Below, piece by piece: positions 26,712 to 38,087 of a stretch of 48,089 nucleotides of DNA. Position numbers and translations under genes: made by a program. Each line of letters begins with the position of its first letter. The first letter of the stretch is position 1. This DNA is from Methylobacterium aquaticum (lineage in GTDB: Bacteria; Pseudomonadota; Alphaproteobacteria; Rhizobiales; Beijerinckiaceae). The notes beneath the pieces are model-generated. The model saw nothing but the letters and a program-made list of their open reading frames with translations. It did no database searches and had not been told where the DNA came from. The stretch covers positions 1 to 48,089 of the forward strand of contig NZ_LABX01000091.1 of NCBI RefSeq assembly GCF_001043915.1, written 5' to 3'.

Positions 26712-27059
26712 TTGCCCCATTTCGACGAATTCTACGCCAACAAGCTGCGCGGCACCCTCGGGGTGACCGACGCCGAATCGGTCCTCGACCTGCGCGGCGC
26801 GCCCCGGCCCCAAGCCGAGGCGTCGCTGGCCGACATGCTGGAGCGCAGCCGCTTCGCCAAGGGCAAGACCGTGGCGGTGCGCCTCGACGGGCCGGTGCCC
26901 GGCGGCGGCGAGACCCTGTTCCAGCCGGTCGGCCGCCAGCTTCTCGACGCCAAACGCCGCGGCTGGGTCGATCGCCTCCAGACCCTGCCGTCCCAGGACG
27001 GGCTCGGCTTCTACGTCGCCCTGGCCGGGCGCCCCGACAAGACGCCCGAGGCCCGCTGA
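26712..27059 (+). CDS. Small protein with a degenerate Smr-like fold
   Basis: A 115-residue protein starting with TTG at 26712. The middle reads VLDLRGAPRPQAEASLADML, then KTVAVRLDGPVPGGG, a helix (LFQPVGRQLLDAKRRGWV) and a last strand GLGFYVALAG. This order of strand, helix, strand, helix, strand and the LDLRG start resemble the Smr domain of MutS2, but the Smr hallmark HGKG is replaced by LDGP. The resemblance is my inference and may be convergent. It has 14 bases between it and the Uma2 gene, and 4 to the amidase gene, so it is in an operon. Function unknown. Confidence 0.6.
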   Translation: MPHFDEFYANKLRGTLGVTDAESVLDLRGAPRPQAEASLADMLERSRFAKGKTVAVRLDGPVPGGGETLFQPVGRQLLDAKRRGWVDRLQTLPSQDGLGFYVALAGRPDKTPEAR

Positions 27060-27063
27060 CGCG

Positions 27064-28470
27064 ATGGACCAGCCGACATCCACGACCCTCGCCGATCTTC
27101 CGGCGACCGAGCTTCTCACCCTCTATGCCAGCCGGGCCGTCTCGCCGGTCGCGGTGACGCAGGCGGTGATCGCCCGGGCCGAGGCGGCCGAGCCCCGCCT
27201 GCACGCGCTCTACGCCTTCGCGCCGGACGCCGCCCTGGCCGCCGCCCGCGCCTCCGAGGCGCGCTGGATGACGGGCGAGGCCCTGCCCCTCGACGGGGTG
27301 CCGGTCACCATCAAGGAGAACATCGCCGTCGAGGGCGTGCCGATGCCGCTCGGCACCGCCGCCCGGAACGATGCGCCGCCGAGCCCGCGCGATGCGCCGG
27401 CCACCGCCCGGTTGCGCGAGGACGGGGCGGTGATCCTCGCCTCCACGACGATGCCGGATTACGGCATGCTGTCCTCGGGGCTGTCGAGCGTCCATCCCCT
27501 CACCCGCAACCCCTGGGACCTCGCCAAGGGGCCGGGCGGCTCCTCGGCCGGCTCGGGCGCGGCGGCAGCGGCGGGCTACGGCCCGATCCATCTCGGCACC
27601 GATATCGGCGGCTCGATCCGGCTGCCCGCCTCCTGGTGCGGCGTCGTCGGCCTCAAGCCCAGCCACGGCCGCGTGCCCCTCGACAACGCCTTCTACGGCC
27701 GCTGCGCCGGGCCGCTGACCCGCACGGTCGCCGACACGGCGCTGACGATGCGCAGCATCAGCCGCCCGGACGACCGCGACCCGACCGGCCTGCCCCCGGC
27801 CGACCTGCCCTGGCTCGATCTCGACGGGCTCGACCTGACGGGCCTGCGCCTGGGCCTGGTGATGGACACGGCGGCGGGCCTGCCCCTCGATCCGGCGAAC
27901 CGGGCGGTGGTGGAGGCGGCGGTCCGGCTCCTCGCCGAGGCCGGCGCGGTGATCGAGCCGGTGCCGGCCTTCCTGACGCAGGAGATGCTGGACGGGCTCG
28001 ACCTGTTCTGGCGCCAGCGCGCCTCCCTCGACATCGACGCCCTCGACGAGGCCCGGCGCGCCCGGGTGCTGCCCTTCATCCGCGACTGGGCGGCGGGCGG
28101 CCGGAACGCGAGCGGCGCGGCGATCTTCCGCGGCATGAGCCAGATGGCGGCGATGCGCGACGCGGCGCTCGCGGCGATCCGGCCCTACGATTTCCTGATC
28201 GGCCCGGTCTCGCCGAACCCGCCCTTCCCGGCCGAGCACGCCTCGCCCACCAACGACCCGGCCCGGGCGATGGCCCATATCGCCTACACGGTGCCGTTCA
28301 ACATGTCGGAGCAGCCGGCGATCTCGGTGCCCGCCGGCTTCACGCCGGACGGGTTGCCGGTCGGCCTCCAGATCGCCGGGCGGCGCTTCGACGATGTCGG
28401 GGTGCTGCGGCTCGCCCGCGCCTTCGAGCGGATCCGGCCGGCGCTCCGGCCCTGGCCGATTGTGGCCTGA
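27064..28470 (+). CDS. Amidase signature family protein
   Basis: A 468-residue amidase-signature hydrolase with a Ser-cisSer-Lys triad. Catalytic Lys lies in VPVTIKENIA (about residue 83), the cis-Ser in GGSSAGSGAAAAAG and the nucleophile Ser in DIGGSIRLPASWCGVVG. The usual continuation GLKPSHGRVP follows. The substrate cannot be read; it is not GatA, because there is no GatB/GatC partner and the C-terminus differs. The start ATG 27064 is four bases after the Smr-like gene, so it is translated from the same message. Its stop codon and the stop of gltX lie in one hairpin. Confidence 0.9.
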   Translation: MDQPTSTTLADLPATELLTLYASRAVSPVAVTQAVIARAEAAEPRLHALYAFAPDAALAAARASEARWMTGEALPLDGVPVTIKENIAVEGVPMPLGTAARNDAPPSPRDAPATARLREDGAVILASTTMPDYGMLSSGLSSVHPLTRNPWDLAKGPGGSSAGSGAAAAAGYGPIHLGTDIGGSIRLPASWCGVVGLKPSHGRVPLDNAFYGRCAGPLTRTVADTALTMRSISRPDDRDPTGLPPADLPWLDLDGLDLTGLRLGLVMDTAAGLPLDPANRAVVEAAVRLLAEAGAVIEPVPAFLTQEMLDGLDLFWRQRASLDIDALDEARRARVLPFIRDWAAGGRNASGAAIFRGMSQMAAMRDAALAAIRPYDFLIGPVSPNPPFPAEHASPTNDPARAMAHIAYTVPFNMSEQPAISVPAGFTPDGLPVGLQIAGRRFDDVGVLRLARAFERIRPALRPWPIVA

Positions 28471-28486
28471 CCGTTTCGGTCAGGCC
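28464..28486. terminator. Hairpin that contains the stop codons of two convergent genes
   Basis: Stem GGCCTGACCG/CGGTCAGGCC with loop TTT. The left arm contains the amidase TGA (28468-28470) and the right arm, on the minus strand, the gltX TGA (28482-28480). Such a symmetric site could end both transcripts. No T-run. Confidence 0.5.
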
Positions 28487-29826
28487 GTCTCGCCCGTCAG
28501 CCGGGCCAGCGCCCGCTCGCGCCCGATCAGCGGCAGCAGGCCGGCGAGGTCGGGGCCGTGGTCGAGGCCGGTCAGCGCGAGGCGCAAGGGCAGGAACAGC
28601 GCCTTGCCCTTGAGGCCGGTGGCGTTGCGCACGGCGTCCGTCACCCGCTTCCAGGTCGTCGCATCCCACGGCTCCGGCGGCAGGGCGTCGCGGGCGGCAG
28701 CCAGAAGCTCCGGCGCCTCGCCGATGACCGGCGTCACCGGCCCCTCCACCACCCGCCACCAGGCGGCGGCGTCCGACACCCGGGTCAGGTTCGCCCGCAC
28801 CACCTCCCAGAAGGCGTGCGCCTGATCCGGCGCGACGCCCATCGCGGCGAGGCGCCCGGCCACCGCCGCAGCGGGCAGGCCGTGGACCACCCGGGCGTTG
28901 AGGCCGTCGAGTTCGTGCTCGTCGAACTTCGCCGGCGCCCGCGAGACATGGGCGAGATCGACAAGGGACGCCAGCTCGTCGAGATCGGCGACCGGCCGCA
29001 CCGCTTCGGCCGAGCCGGTGAGGACGGCGAGCGCCGCGACCGCCGTCGGCTCGTAGCCGGAGTCGCGTAGCCCCCGCAGGGAGAGATGGCCGAGGCGCTT
29101 CGACAGCCCCTCGCCGCTCGCCGTGGTGAGCAGGTTGTGGTGGGCAAAGACCGGCACCTTGGCGCCCAGCGCCGAGAAGATCTGGATCTGGACCGCCGTG
29201 TTGGTGACGTGGTCCTCGCCGCGGATGACGTGGGTCACGCCGGTCTCGGCGTCGTCGACCACGGAGGGAAGGGTGTAGAGGTAGCTGCCGTCCTCGCGGA
29301 TCAGCACCGGGTCGGACAGGCTGTCGGCCTCGACGTGGCAAGGCCCGCGCACGAGGTCGTCCCAGGTGACGGTGCCGGGATCGAGGCGGAAGCGCCAATG
29401 CGGCCGGCGCCCCTCGGCCTCGAACGCGGCGCGCGCCTCAGGCGTCAGCGTCAGGGCGGCGCGGTCATAGACTGGTGGCAGGCCGCGGCCGAGCTGGCGC
29501 CGGCGGCGGCGCTCCAGCTCCTCGGCCGTCTCGAAGGCCGGGTAGAGCCGGCCGATCGCCTTCAGCCGCTCGGCCGCCGCGTCGTAGATGGCGAGGTGCT
29601 CCGACTGGCGAAAGGTCCCGTCCGGGACGATGCCGAGCCACCCCAAATCCTCCGCGATCGCCGCGGCGAACTCTGCCGTCGAGCGCGCCGTGTCGGTGTC
29701 GTCGAGGCGCAGCCAGAACCGGCCGCCCTCCCGGCGGGCGAACAGCGCATTGAACAGGGCCGGCCGGGCATTGCCGATATGCAGAAAGCCGGTGGGCGAG
29801 GGAGCGAAGCGGACGACGGGTGCCAT
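28480..29826 (-). CDS. gltX: Glutamate--tRNA ligase
   Basis: Charges tRNA-Glu (and perhaps tRNA-Gln, as in most alphaproteobacteria with the amidotransferase route). The 448-residue class I synthetase has [20 protein letters not shown] (the HIGH motif appears as HIGN, 16-19) and [12 protein letters not shown] (KMSKS-equivalent at 240-244). [11 protein letters not shown] is the usual acceptor-binding stretch. ATG 29826 has GAGGACCGC before it; the longer frame from 29934 is rejected. Length and motifs fit the shorter of the two GltX forms many alphaproteobacteria carry. Its stop lies in the shared hairpin with the amidase gene. Confidence 0.94.
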   Translation of the reverse strand: MAPVVRFAPSPTGFLHIGNARPALFNALFARREGGRFWLRLDDTDTARSTAEFAAAIAEDLGWLGIVPDGTFRQSEHLAIYDAAAERLKAIGRLYPAFETAEELERRRRRQLGRGLPPVYDRAALTLTPEARAAFEAEGRRPHWRFRLDPGTVTWDDLVRGPCHVEADSLSDPVLIREDGSYLYTLPSVVDDAETGVTHVIRGEDHVTNTAVQIQIFSALGAKVPVFAHHNLLTTASGEGLSKRLGHLSLRGLRDSGYEPTAVAALAVLTGSAEAVRPVADLDELASLVDLAHVSRAPAKFDEHELDGLNARVVHGLPAAAVAGRLAAMGVAPDQAHAFWEVVRANLTRVSDAAAWWRVVEGPVTPVIGEAPELLAAARDALPPEPWDATTWKRVTDAVRNATGLKGKALFLPLRLALTGLDHGPDLAGLLPLIGRERALARLTGETA

Positions 29827-29945
29827 GCGGTCCTCGTAGAGCATCGGCCGAGCGGGGCGCAATCGGCCGGTTGCCCGTCGGCGTCGCGGCAGGCATCGGA
29901 GCGACGCCTTGACAGACCTTGCCCCGCGCCGCATCGCGATGGGCC

Positions 29946-30944
29946 GTGGACGCCTCCTCTCCTCCCTCGATCGGCCTGCCGCCGCCCGGCACGACGGCCT
30001 GGCTCGTCACCGACGGCAAGGCCGGCGACCTCGCCCCCTGCCGCGGCCTCGCCGAGGCGCTCGGGCTCGCCGCCGAGGAGCGACGGATCGCCCCCCGCCC
30101 GCCCTTCTCCTGGCTCGCTCCCCGCGGCCCGGCCGATCCCCGTGAGCGGGCCCTGCGCCCGCCCTGGCCCGATCTCGCCATCGCCACCGGCCGGCGGGCG
30201 GTGCCGGCCTTGCGCGCCGTCAAGCGGCGCTCGGGCGGGACGACCTTCACGGTGTTCCTGCGCGACCCGCGCATCGGCGCCCGCGCCGCGGACCTGATCT
30301 GGGTGCCGGCCCACGACCGCCTGCGCGGGGCCAATGTGATCGTGACCGAGACGGGCCCGCATCCGGTCTCTCCGGCACGGCTGGCCGCCGCGCGGGACAA
30401 CCCCGATCCACGCCTCGCCGCCCTCCCCCGGCCCCGCGCCGCGGTGCTGGTCGGCGGCGACAGCCGGCATGGGCGCTTTTCGGACGAGGACGCGCGGGCC
30501 CTGCTCGCCGGGCTGGAGCGCCTGGCCGGCGCGGCGAGCCTGATGATCACCGCCTCCCGCCGCACGCCCGGGCCTTTGCGGGCGGCCCTTGCCGACCTGG
30601 CCCGCCGGCAGGGCGGCTTCTTCTGGGACGGGAACGGCGAGAACCCCTATCTCGCCCTGCTGGCGTTGGCCGACACGATCGTGGCGACGGCCGATTCGGC
30701 CAACATGGTGACGGAAGCCTGCGCCGTCGGCGTCCCGGTGCTGCTGTTCGAACCGGGGAACCTTTATGCCCGCCACCGCCCGCTCTTCGAGGCACTGAAA
30801 CGGCACGGAGCTGTGCATCCTTTCACTGGACGGGTTGAAGCGTTGCGGTCCAAGCCCTTAGACATGACACTCGCGATCGCGCAGGCTGTGGCGAATGCCT
30901 ATATGGGGCATCGCGACGCGCTCGCCCGCCGGACGGCTCGCTAG
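29946..30944 (+). CDS. ELM1/GtrOC1 family protein
   Basis: A 332-residue protein of the mitochondrial-fission ELM1-like family (Pfam ELM1), a glycosyltransferase-B-like group of unknown bacterial role. Marks are [20 protein letters not shown] at the start, [39 protein letters not shown] in the middle, and [20 protein letters not shown] with [17 protein letters not shown] chose GTG 29946; a TTG at 29919 would add nine residues, and neither has a good ribosome site. It is divergent from gltX (119 bases between starts) and followed closely by trxB. The family name comes from a plant organelle fission factor; do not read a fission role into it. Confidence 0.88.
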   Translation: MDASSPPSIGLPPPGTTAWLVTDGKAGDLAPCRGLAEALGLAAEERRIAPRPPFSWLAPRGPADPRERALRPPWPDLAIATGRRAVPALRAVKRRSGGTTFTVFLRDPRIGARAADLIWVPAHDRLRGANVIVTETGPHPVSPARLAAARDNPDPRLAALPRPRAAVLVGGDSRHGRFSDEDARALLAGLERLAGAASLMITASRRTPGPLRAALADLARRQGGFFWDGNGENPYLALLALADTIVATADSANMVTEACAVGVPVLLFEPGNLYARHRPLFEALKRHGAVHPFTGRVEALRSKPLDMTLAIAQAVANAYMGHRDALARRTAR

Positions 30945-30975
30945 GGCCTCATCGGCGGCAGCCCCGGAGACCCTT

Positions 30976-31968
30976 ATGTCCACCACCCCGCAGGCTCCCC
31001 AGCACGAGAAGCTCGTGATCATCGGTTCCGGCCCGGCCGGCTACACCGCCGCGATCTACGCCGCCCGCGCCATGGTCGAGCCGCTGCTGATCTCGGGCTT
31101 CCAGCCCGGCGGCCAGCTGATGATCACCACCGATGTCGAGAACTATCCGGGCTTCGCGGACGCGATCCAGGGCCCGTGGCTAATGGAGCAGATGCGCTCC
31201 CAAGCCGAGCATGTCGGCACCCGGATCGTCTCGGAATACATCACCAAGGTCGACCTCGCGCAAAGGCCGTTCCGGCTCGAGGCCGATTCGGGTGCGGTCT
31301 TCACCTGCGACGCGCTCATCATCGCCACCGGCGCCCAGGCCAAATGGCTCGGCCTGCCCTCGGAGGCGAAGTTCCAGGGCTTCGGCGTCTCGGCCTGCGC
31401 CACCTGCGACGGTTTCTTCTTCCGCAACAGGGAGGTCGTGGTCGTCGGCGGCGGCAACACCGCGGTCGAGGAGGCGCTGTATCTCGCCAACCTCGCCTCC
31501 AAGGTCACGGTGGTGCACCGCCGCGACACGTTCCGGGCCGAGCGCATCCTCCAGGAGCGCCTGTTCAAGCACCCGAACGTCGAGGTGGTGTGGAACCACG
31601 CGGTGGAAGAAATCTGCGGCCGCGACAAGCCGGCCCCGTCCGTCACCCATGTCCGCCTGCGCGACACGCTCACCGGCGCGATCACCGAGCGCAAGGCCGA
31701 CGGCGTGTTCGTCGCCATCGGCCACCAGCCGGCGACCGCGGTCTTCGAGGGGCAATTGCCCCTCAGGGCCGGCGGCTACCTCGACGTGACGCCCGGCACC
31801 GCCATGACGGCGATCCCTGGCGTCTTCGCCGCGGGCGACGTGACCGACGACGTCTACCGGCAGGCGATCACCGCCGCCGGGATGGGCTGCATGGCCGCGC
31901 TCGAGGCGGAGAAGTATCTGGCCAACCTGGCGATCGGCGAACAGCCGCGCCAGGCCGCGGCCGAGTAG
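30976..31968 (+). CDS. trxB: Thioredoxin-disulfide reductase
   Basis: Reduces thioredoxin with NADPH through FAD. The 330-residue flavoprotein shows [16 protein letters not shown] (17-32, FAD), the redox-active CATC (141-144), [15 protein letters not shown] (NADPH) and the C-terminal FAD segment [10 protein letters not shown]. Length and order are standard. ATG 30976 follows GGAGACCCTT. It is 31 bases after the ELM1-like gene, so they may be co-transcribed. The LysR gene is downstream on the same strand. Confidence 0.96.
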   Translation: MSTTPQAPQHEKLVIIGSGPAGYTAAIYAARAMVEPLLISGFQPGGQLMITTDVENYPGFADAIQGPWLMEQMRSQAEHVGTRIVSEYITKVDLAQRPFRLEADSGAVFTCDALIIATGAQAKWLGLPSEAKFQGFGVSACATCDGFFFRNREVVVVGGGNTAVEEALYLANLASKVTVVHRRDTFRAERILQERLFKHPNVEVVWNHAVEEICGRDKPAPSVTHVRLRDTLTGAITERKADGVFVAIGHQPATAVFEGQLPLRAGGYLDVTPGTAMTAIPGVFAAGDVTDDVYRQAITAAGMGCMAALEAEKYLANLAIGEQPRQAAAE

Positions 31969-32077
31969 GAGATGTGTCCGGGGCCGGGGATGAGCCCCGG
32001 TTCCGGCCTTGTGTGGCGTTCGCTCTGAACTCACCGGCATTCAGGCCGGCCGGGGCTCTGGCGAGGGGTTGGCGGCC

Positions 32078-32968
32078 GTGGACTGGGACAAGATCCGGAT
32101 TTTCCTCAACGTCGCCGAGGCGGGCAGCTTCACCAAGGCGGGCGACGACATCGGCCTGAGCCAATCGGCGGTGAGCCGCCAGATCAGCGCCCTCGAACGG
32201 GAGCTGAAGGCGCCGCTGTTCCACCGCCACGCCCGCGGGCTGATCCTGACCGAGCAGGGCGACCTGCTGTTCCGGGCCGCCCGGGACATGAAGATGCGGC
32301 TCGAGACCACCAGGGCCCGCCTCGTCGAGACCAGCGAGCGCCCGTCCGGCGATCTGAAGGTGACGACGACGGTGGGCCTCGGCACCGCCTGGCTGGCGCA
32401 GCGCGTCGCCGAGTTCCTCGACCTGCACCCGGATGTCCGCGTCGAGCTGATCCTGACCAACGAGGAACTCGATCTCGCCATGCGCGAGGCCGACGTGGCG
32501 ATCCGCCTGCGCCGCCCGGCCCAGCCGGACCTGATCCAACGCCGGCTGTTCACCGTGCATTACCACGTCTTCGCCTCGCTCGATTACGTGAAGCGCTTCG
32601 GCGAGCCGAAGACGATCGACGACCTCGACAAGCATCGCCTGGTCTCGTTCGGCGGCGACCAGCCGTCCTACCTGATGGCGACGCACTGGCTCGCGACCGT
32701 CGGCCGCGAGGGGCGCGAGCACCGCACCATCCACTTCACGGTGAACAACATTTCGGCGCTCCAGCTCGCCGTCGAGACCGGTGCCGGCATCGGCATCCTG
32801 CCGGACTACGTGGCGGACGGGAACGAGCAGCTCGTCCAAGTGCTGCGCGACTACGAGATGCCGAACCTCGAGAGCTACCTCGTCTATGCCGAGGAGATGC
32901 GGACGGTCGCCCGCGTCCAGGCATTCCGGGATTTTCTGGTCGCCAAGGCGCAGCGCTGGACCTACTGA
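32078..32968 (+). CDS. LysR family transcriptional regulator
   Basis: A 296-residue regulator. The N-terminal winged helix (about 3-62) reads DWDKIRIFLNVAEAGSFTKA, GLSQSAVSRQISALERELK and PLFHRHARGLILTEQG, followed by a linker helix and a periplasmic-binding-like co-inducer domain from about 90 (GDLKVTTTVGLGTAWLA). GTG 32078 is the chosen start because GCGAGGGG lies before it and the family motif begins there; the longer frame from 32009 is not needed. It follows trxB by 109 bases, with a GCCGGGG/CCCCGGT hairpin between. Targets are not evident; the neighbour trxB is a guess only. Confidence 0.92.
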   Translation: MDWDKIRIFLNVAEAGSFTKAGDDIGLSQSAVSRQISALERELKAPLFHRHARGLILTEQGDLLFRAARDMKMRLETTRARLVETSERPSGDLKVTTTVGLGTAWLAQRVAEFLDLHPDVRVELILTNEELDLAMREADVAIRLRRPAQPDLIQRRLFTVHYHVFASLDYVKRFGEPKTIDDLDKHRLVSFGGDQPSYLMATHWLATVGREGREHRTIHFTVNNISALQLAVETGAGIGILPDYVADGNEQLVQVLRDYEMPNLESYLVYAEEMRTVARVQAFRDFLVAKAQRWTY

Positions 32969-33031
32969 GCCGGGGCGCCGCCCGCCCCGCCTTGCGAAGG
33001 GCTGCCCGGGGAAAGACGAGGCGTGGGACAT

Positions 33032-33059
33032 CCCCTCTCCCCGCCCGCGGGGAGAGGGG
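33032..33059. repeat. Perfect REP-like hairpin
   Basis: Arms CCCCTCTCCCCGC and GCGGGGAGAGGGG (13 bp each) with a 2-base loop CC. It is of the same CTCTCCC type as 14363-14497. It lies about 65 bases after the LysR stop and may act as its terminator. Confidence 0.65.
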
Positions 33060-33263
33060 TAAACCCGCGCCTTTCTCCAGCCAGCCCGCGCCTCGCGGAG
33101 TCGGCCCGGGTTCACGGGTGGGACGGAGGGCCCGATACCGTACCGACCGGCAAGTGTTCTGGCGCACGCAGCGACCGCGAACGCAGGGCAGTGCCCTCAC
33201 GTTGTCCGTGGCGAGGCCCGGAATCGACCTCCGGGTGCTTTTGACGGTCGACGGAGGCTCACT

Positions 33264-33524
33264 ATGCGTCATTCGCATCTCGTCGCCGCCCTCCTGGCGG
33301 CGGCTCTCGCGCCCGGCCCGCTCCTGGCACAGGCCGAGCCCCCGATGCGCGATCCCGGCGCCACCGGCTCCCTGACCACCCGCGAGACCACCGGGGTCGG
33401 GCAGACCAAGCCGCCGGGCGCGGCCCTCGGCCCCGAGGCCGGCCTGACGCCGGACCTGCGCGAACGCGACCGCGCGATCCAGCGCCAGATCGAGACCAGC
33501 ATCTGCACCGGCTGCACGGAGTAG
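33264..33524 (+). CDS. Small secreted protein, unknown
   Basis: An 86-residue protein with a clear signal peptide ([20 protein letters not shown], cleavage likely after LLAQA at residue 23) and a mature part of about 60 residues rich in Pro, Gly, Thr and Asp, ending [18 protein letters not shown]. The CTGC pair near the C-terminus could form a disulfide in the periplasm. ATG 33264 follows GACGGAGGCTCACT. Not a named family I know. It lies alone between the LysR and acs genes. Confidence 0.75.
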   Translation: MRHSHLVAALLAAALAPGPLLAQAEPPMRDPGATGSLTTRETTGVGQTKPPGAALGPEAGLTPDLRERDRAIQRQIETSICTGCTE

Positions 33525-33660
33525 CCGCTACGTCCGCCGCGCCGCATTAGTCCGGTCTGCATTAGACGGAATGAGCGGTTGCGGGCGCGCCGAGCGGACG
33601 ACTACACCGGCTGCAACCAGCCTGTCCGCCACCGGGCACGGCCGACGAAGGAGGAGCGCC

Positions 33661-35610
<1,950 letters not shown>

Positions 35611-35617
35611 TCGTGAT

Positions 35618-35649
35618 GCCGGGGCCCCGATCGGGGCCCCGGCTTTTTT
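35618..35649 (+). terminator. Rho-independent terminator of acs
   Basis: Stem GCCGGGGCCCCGA/TCGGGGCCCCGGC followed by six T, beginning eight bases after the acs stop. It separates acs from the DUF485-actP pair, so the latter needs its own promoter in the next 270 bases, where I see no clear box. Confidence 0.93.
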
Positions 35650-35918
35650 AATCCTGTGCGCGACGGTCGCACTTCTCAGACCTTCGTCGCATCGAGAACA
35701 TTTTCAGTCCCTTTGTGCTGGCTTTCGCCACAGAATTGAGCCATCGGGATTATTGCGCCGCAACACGCACAGTCGGCGCAAGCTCAGCCTGGCGAGAACA
35801 GGCCGTCAGACAGATCGACGCACCGGCCTCATCCTCCCGCACCGTCCTCGGTGCGCGGCAGAGCCGTGCCAGATCACGACGACACCATCACCGACAACAA
35901 AGACAGGGAGGCCCGCCG

Positions 35919-36227
35919 ATGGCAGAGGCAGAGACCGCTCGGGTTCTGGCGAGTCCGACATTCCACAGATTGGTGCATGAGCGCACCCGCTTCGGCTGGA
36001 TCCTGTCCGGCGTCATGCTGGGCATCTACCTCGTCTTCGTTCTGCTCGTCGCCTTCGCGCATGGATTGATGGCGACGAAGATCGGCTCCGGGGTGACCTC
36101 GCTCGGCATCGTGCTCGGCCTCGTCGTCATCGTGTCGGCCTTCGTGCTCACCGGGATCTACGTCGCCCGGGCCAATGGCCGCTTCGACGACCTGACCCGC
36201 GACCTCAACCGGGAGCTCGGCCGATGA
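35919..36227 (+). CDS. DUF485 family membrane protein (YjcH-like)
   Basis: A 102-residue protein with two membrane helices (about 27-49 and 57-82) joined by a short loop: [20 protein letters not shown] and [20 protein letters not shown]. The N-terminal [16 protein letters not shown] is the family hallmark. DUF485 proteins nearly always sit just before ActP and may act as a small partner of the symporter. ATG 35919 follows GGGAGGCCCGCCG. Its end overlaps actP by four bases (ATGA). Confidence 0.92.
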   Translation: MAEAETARVLASPTFHRLVHERTRFGWILSGVMLGIYLVFVLLVAFAHGLMATKIGSGVTSLGIVLGLVVIVSAFVLTGIYVARANGRFDDLTRDLNRELGR

Positions 36228-37912
36228 CCGCTCGCCGTCTTGCCCTCGTGGCCGCCCTCACCCTCGCCGGGGCGGGCGCCGCCTACGCCGCCGGTCCGGA
36301 TCTCGGCGCCGTGCAGAAGCAGGCGACGAACTGGACCGCCGTCGCGATGTTCCTGCTCTTCGTGCTCGCCACGTTGGGCATCACCTACAAGGCCGCCGCG
36401 GGCTCGAAGTCCGCGGCCGATTTCTACGCCGCCGGCGGCGGCATCTCGGCCGGCCAGAACGCGCTCGCCATCGCGGGCGACTACATGTCGGCGGCGTCGT
36501 TCCTCGGCATCTCGGGCCTCGTCTTCTCGTCGGGCTTCGACGGGCTGATCTACTCGATCGGCTTCCTGGTCGGCTGGCCGATCGTGCTGTTCCTGATCGC
36601 CGAGCGCCTGCGCAACCTCGGCAAGTTCACCTTCGCCGACGTGGCGAGCTTCCGCCTCGACCAGACCCGGATCCGCATCCTGTCGGCGACCGGCACGCTC
36701 GTCGTGGTGGCGTTCTACCTGATCGCCCAGATGGTCGGTGCCGGCAAGCTGATCCAGCTCCTGTTCGGCCTCGACTACCTCTATGCGGTGATCGCGGTCG
36801 GGATCCTGATGATCGTCTATGTCGCGTTCGGCGGCATGAAGGCGACGACCTGGGTGCAGATCATCAAGGCGTGCCTGCTGCTGGCCGGGGCGTCCTTCAT
36901 GGCGCTCGCGGTCCTGTGGCGCTACGGCTTCAACCCGGAGGCGCTGTTCGCCGCGGCCGTGGCCGAGCATCCCAAGCACGAGGCGATCATGGCGCCGGGC
37001 GGCCTCGTCGCCGATCCGGTCTCCGCGATCTCGCTCGGCATCGGCCTGATGTTCGGCACCGCCGGCCTGCCCCACATCCTGATGCGGTTCTTCACCGTCT
37101 CGGACGCGCAGGCGGCACGCAAGTCGGTGTTCTACGCCACCGGCCTGATCGCCTACTTCTACATCCTCACCTTCATCATCGGCTTTGGCGCCATCACCTT
37201 CCTGATGGGCGACCCGAGCTACTTCAAGGCCGGCGCCAACGGCGCCTACGACCGGATCGCCGGGCTTCTCGGTGGCAGCAACATGGCGGCGGTGCATCTC
37301 GCCAACGCCACCGGCGGCTCGCTCTTCCTCGGCTTCATCTCGGCGGTGGCCTTCGCGACCATCCTGGCGGTGGTGGCGGGCCTGACCCTCGCCGGGGCCT
37401 CGGCCGTCAGCCACGATCTCTACGCCCAGGTCTTCGCCCGCGGGCGCACCACCGAGGCGAGCGAGGTGCGGCTGTCGAAGATCGCGGCGGTGGTGATCGG
37501 CCTCGTGGCGATCTATCTCGGCTACGTGTTCGAGAACCAGAACGTCGCCTTCATGGTCGGCCTCGCCTTCGCGGTGGCGGCGAGCTGCAACTTCCCGGTG
37601 CTGGCCATGTCGATCCTGTGGAAGGGCACGACCACGCTCGGCGCCCTCGTCGGCGGCCTGATCGGCCTCGTCAGCGCGGTCGTGATGGTGGTGCTGTCGA
37701 AGGCGGTGTGGGTCACCACCTTCGGCCACGCCGCGGCGCTCTTCCCCTACGACAATCCGGCCCTGTTCTCGATGCCGCTGGCCTTCCTGGGCATCTGGGC
37801 GGTCTCGACGATCGACAACTCCGCCCGGGCCCGTCGCGAGCGGGCGGCCTTCGAGGCGCAATACGTGCGCTCGGAGACCGGCATCGGGGCGGCCGGCGCG
37901 CACGCGCATTGA
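36224..37912 (+). CDS. actP: Cation/acetate symporter
   Basis: A 562-residue member of the sodium:solute symporter family with about 13 helices, taking up acetate and other short acids. The N-terminus has a signal-like first segment ([19 protein letters not shown]), then [40 protein letters not shown] and, later, [16 protein letters not shown] and [20 protein letters not shown]. Its start overlaps DUF485, so the two are coupled. The set acs, DUF485, actP is the classical acetate scavenging unit. Confidence 0.96.
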   Translation: MTARRLALVAALTLAGAGAAYAAGPDLGAVQKQATNWTAVAMFLLFVLATLGITYKAAAGSKSAADFYAAGGGISAGQNALAIAGDYMSAASFLGISGLVFSSGFDGLIYSIGFLVGWPIVLFLIAERLRNLGKFTFADVASFRLDQTRIRILSATGTLVVVAFYLIAQMVGAGKLIQLLFGLDYLYAVIAVGILMIVYVAFGGMKATTWVQIIKACLLLAGASFMALAVLWRYGFNPEALFAAAVAEHPKHEAIMAPGGLVADPVSAISLGIGLMFGTAGLPHILMRFFTVSDAQAARKSVFYATGLIAYFYILTFIIGFGAITFLMGDPSYFKAGANGAYDRIAGLLGGSNMAAVHLANATGGSLFLGFISAVAFATILAVVAGLTLAGASAVSHDLYAQVFARGRTTEASEVRLSKIAAVVIGLVAIYLGYVFENQNVAFMVGLAFAVAASCNFPVLAMSILWKGTTTLGALVGGLIGLVSAVVMVVLSKAVWVTTFGHAAALFPYDNPALFSMPLAFLGIWAVSTIDNSARARRERAAFEAQYVRSETGIGAAGAHAH

Positions 37913-37963
37913 CGGGAACCGGGCGGCTCCCTGCAACGGAGCACCGCCTCCCCAGACGAGACC

Positions 37964-37995
37964 AGGGCGTCCGGACGCACGAGCCCGGACGCCCT
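37964..37995. terminator. Hairpin between convergent actP and DUF3616
   Basis: An 11-bp stem AGGGCGTCCGG/CCGGACGCCCT with a 10-base loop, 52 bases after the actP stop and 93 before the DUF3616 stop. It has no T-run and is probably bidirectional. Confidence 0.5.
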
Positions 37996-38087
37996 GCCGC
38001 CGTTACTCACGCCTCGCTCCGGTCTCGGTCTCCCCTCGTTTGGCCCGGACCGGAAGGCCGCCGTGGATCCCCGTCAAACGGCGGCGC

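Noticed and set aside
26095..28278. 727-codon minus-strand frame across Uma2, Smr-like and amidase genes
   Set aside because: It spans three sense genes with recognisable motifs and has no domain of its own.
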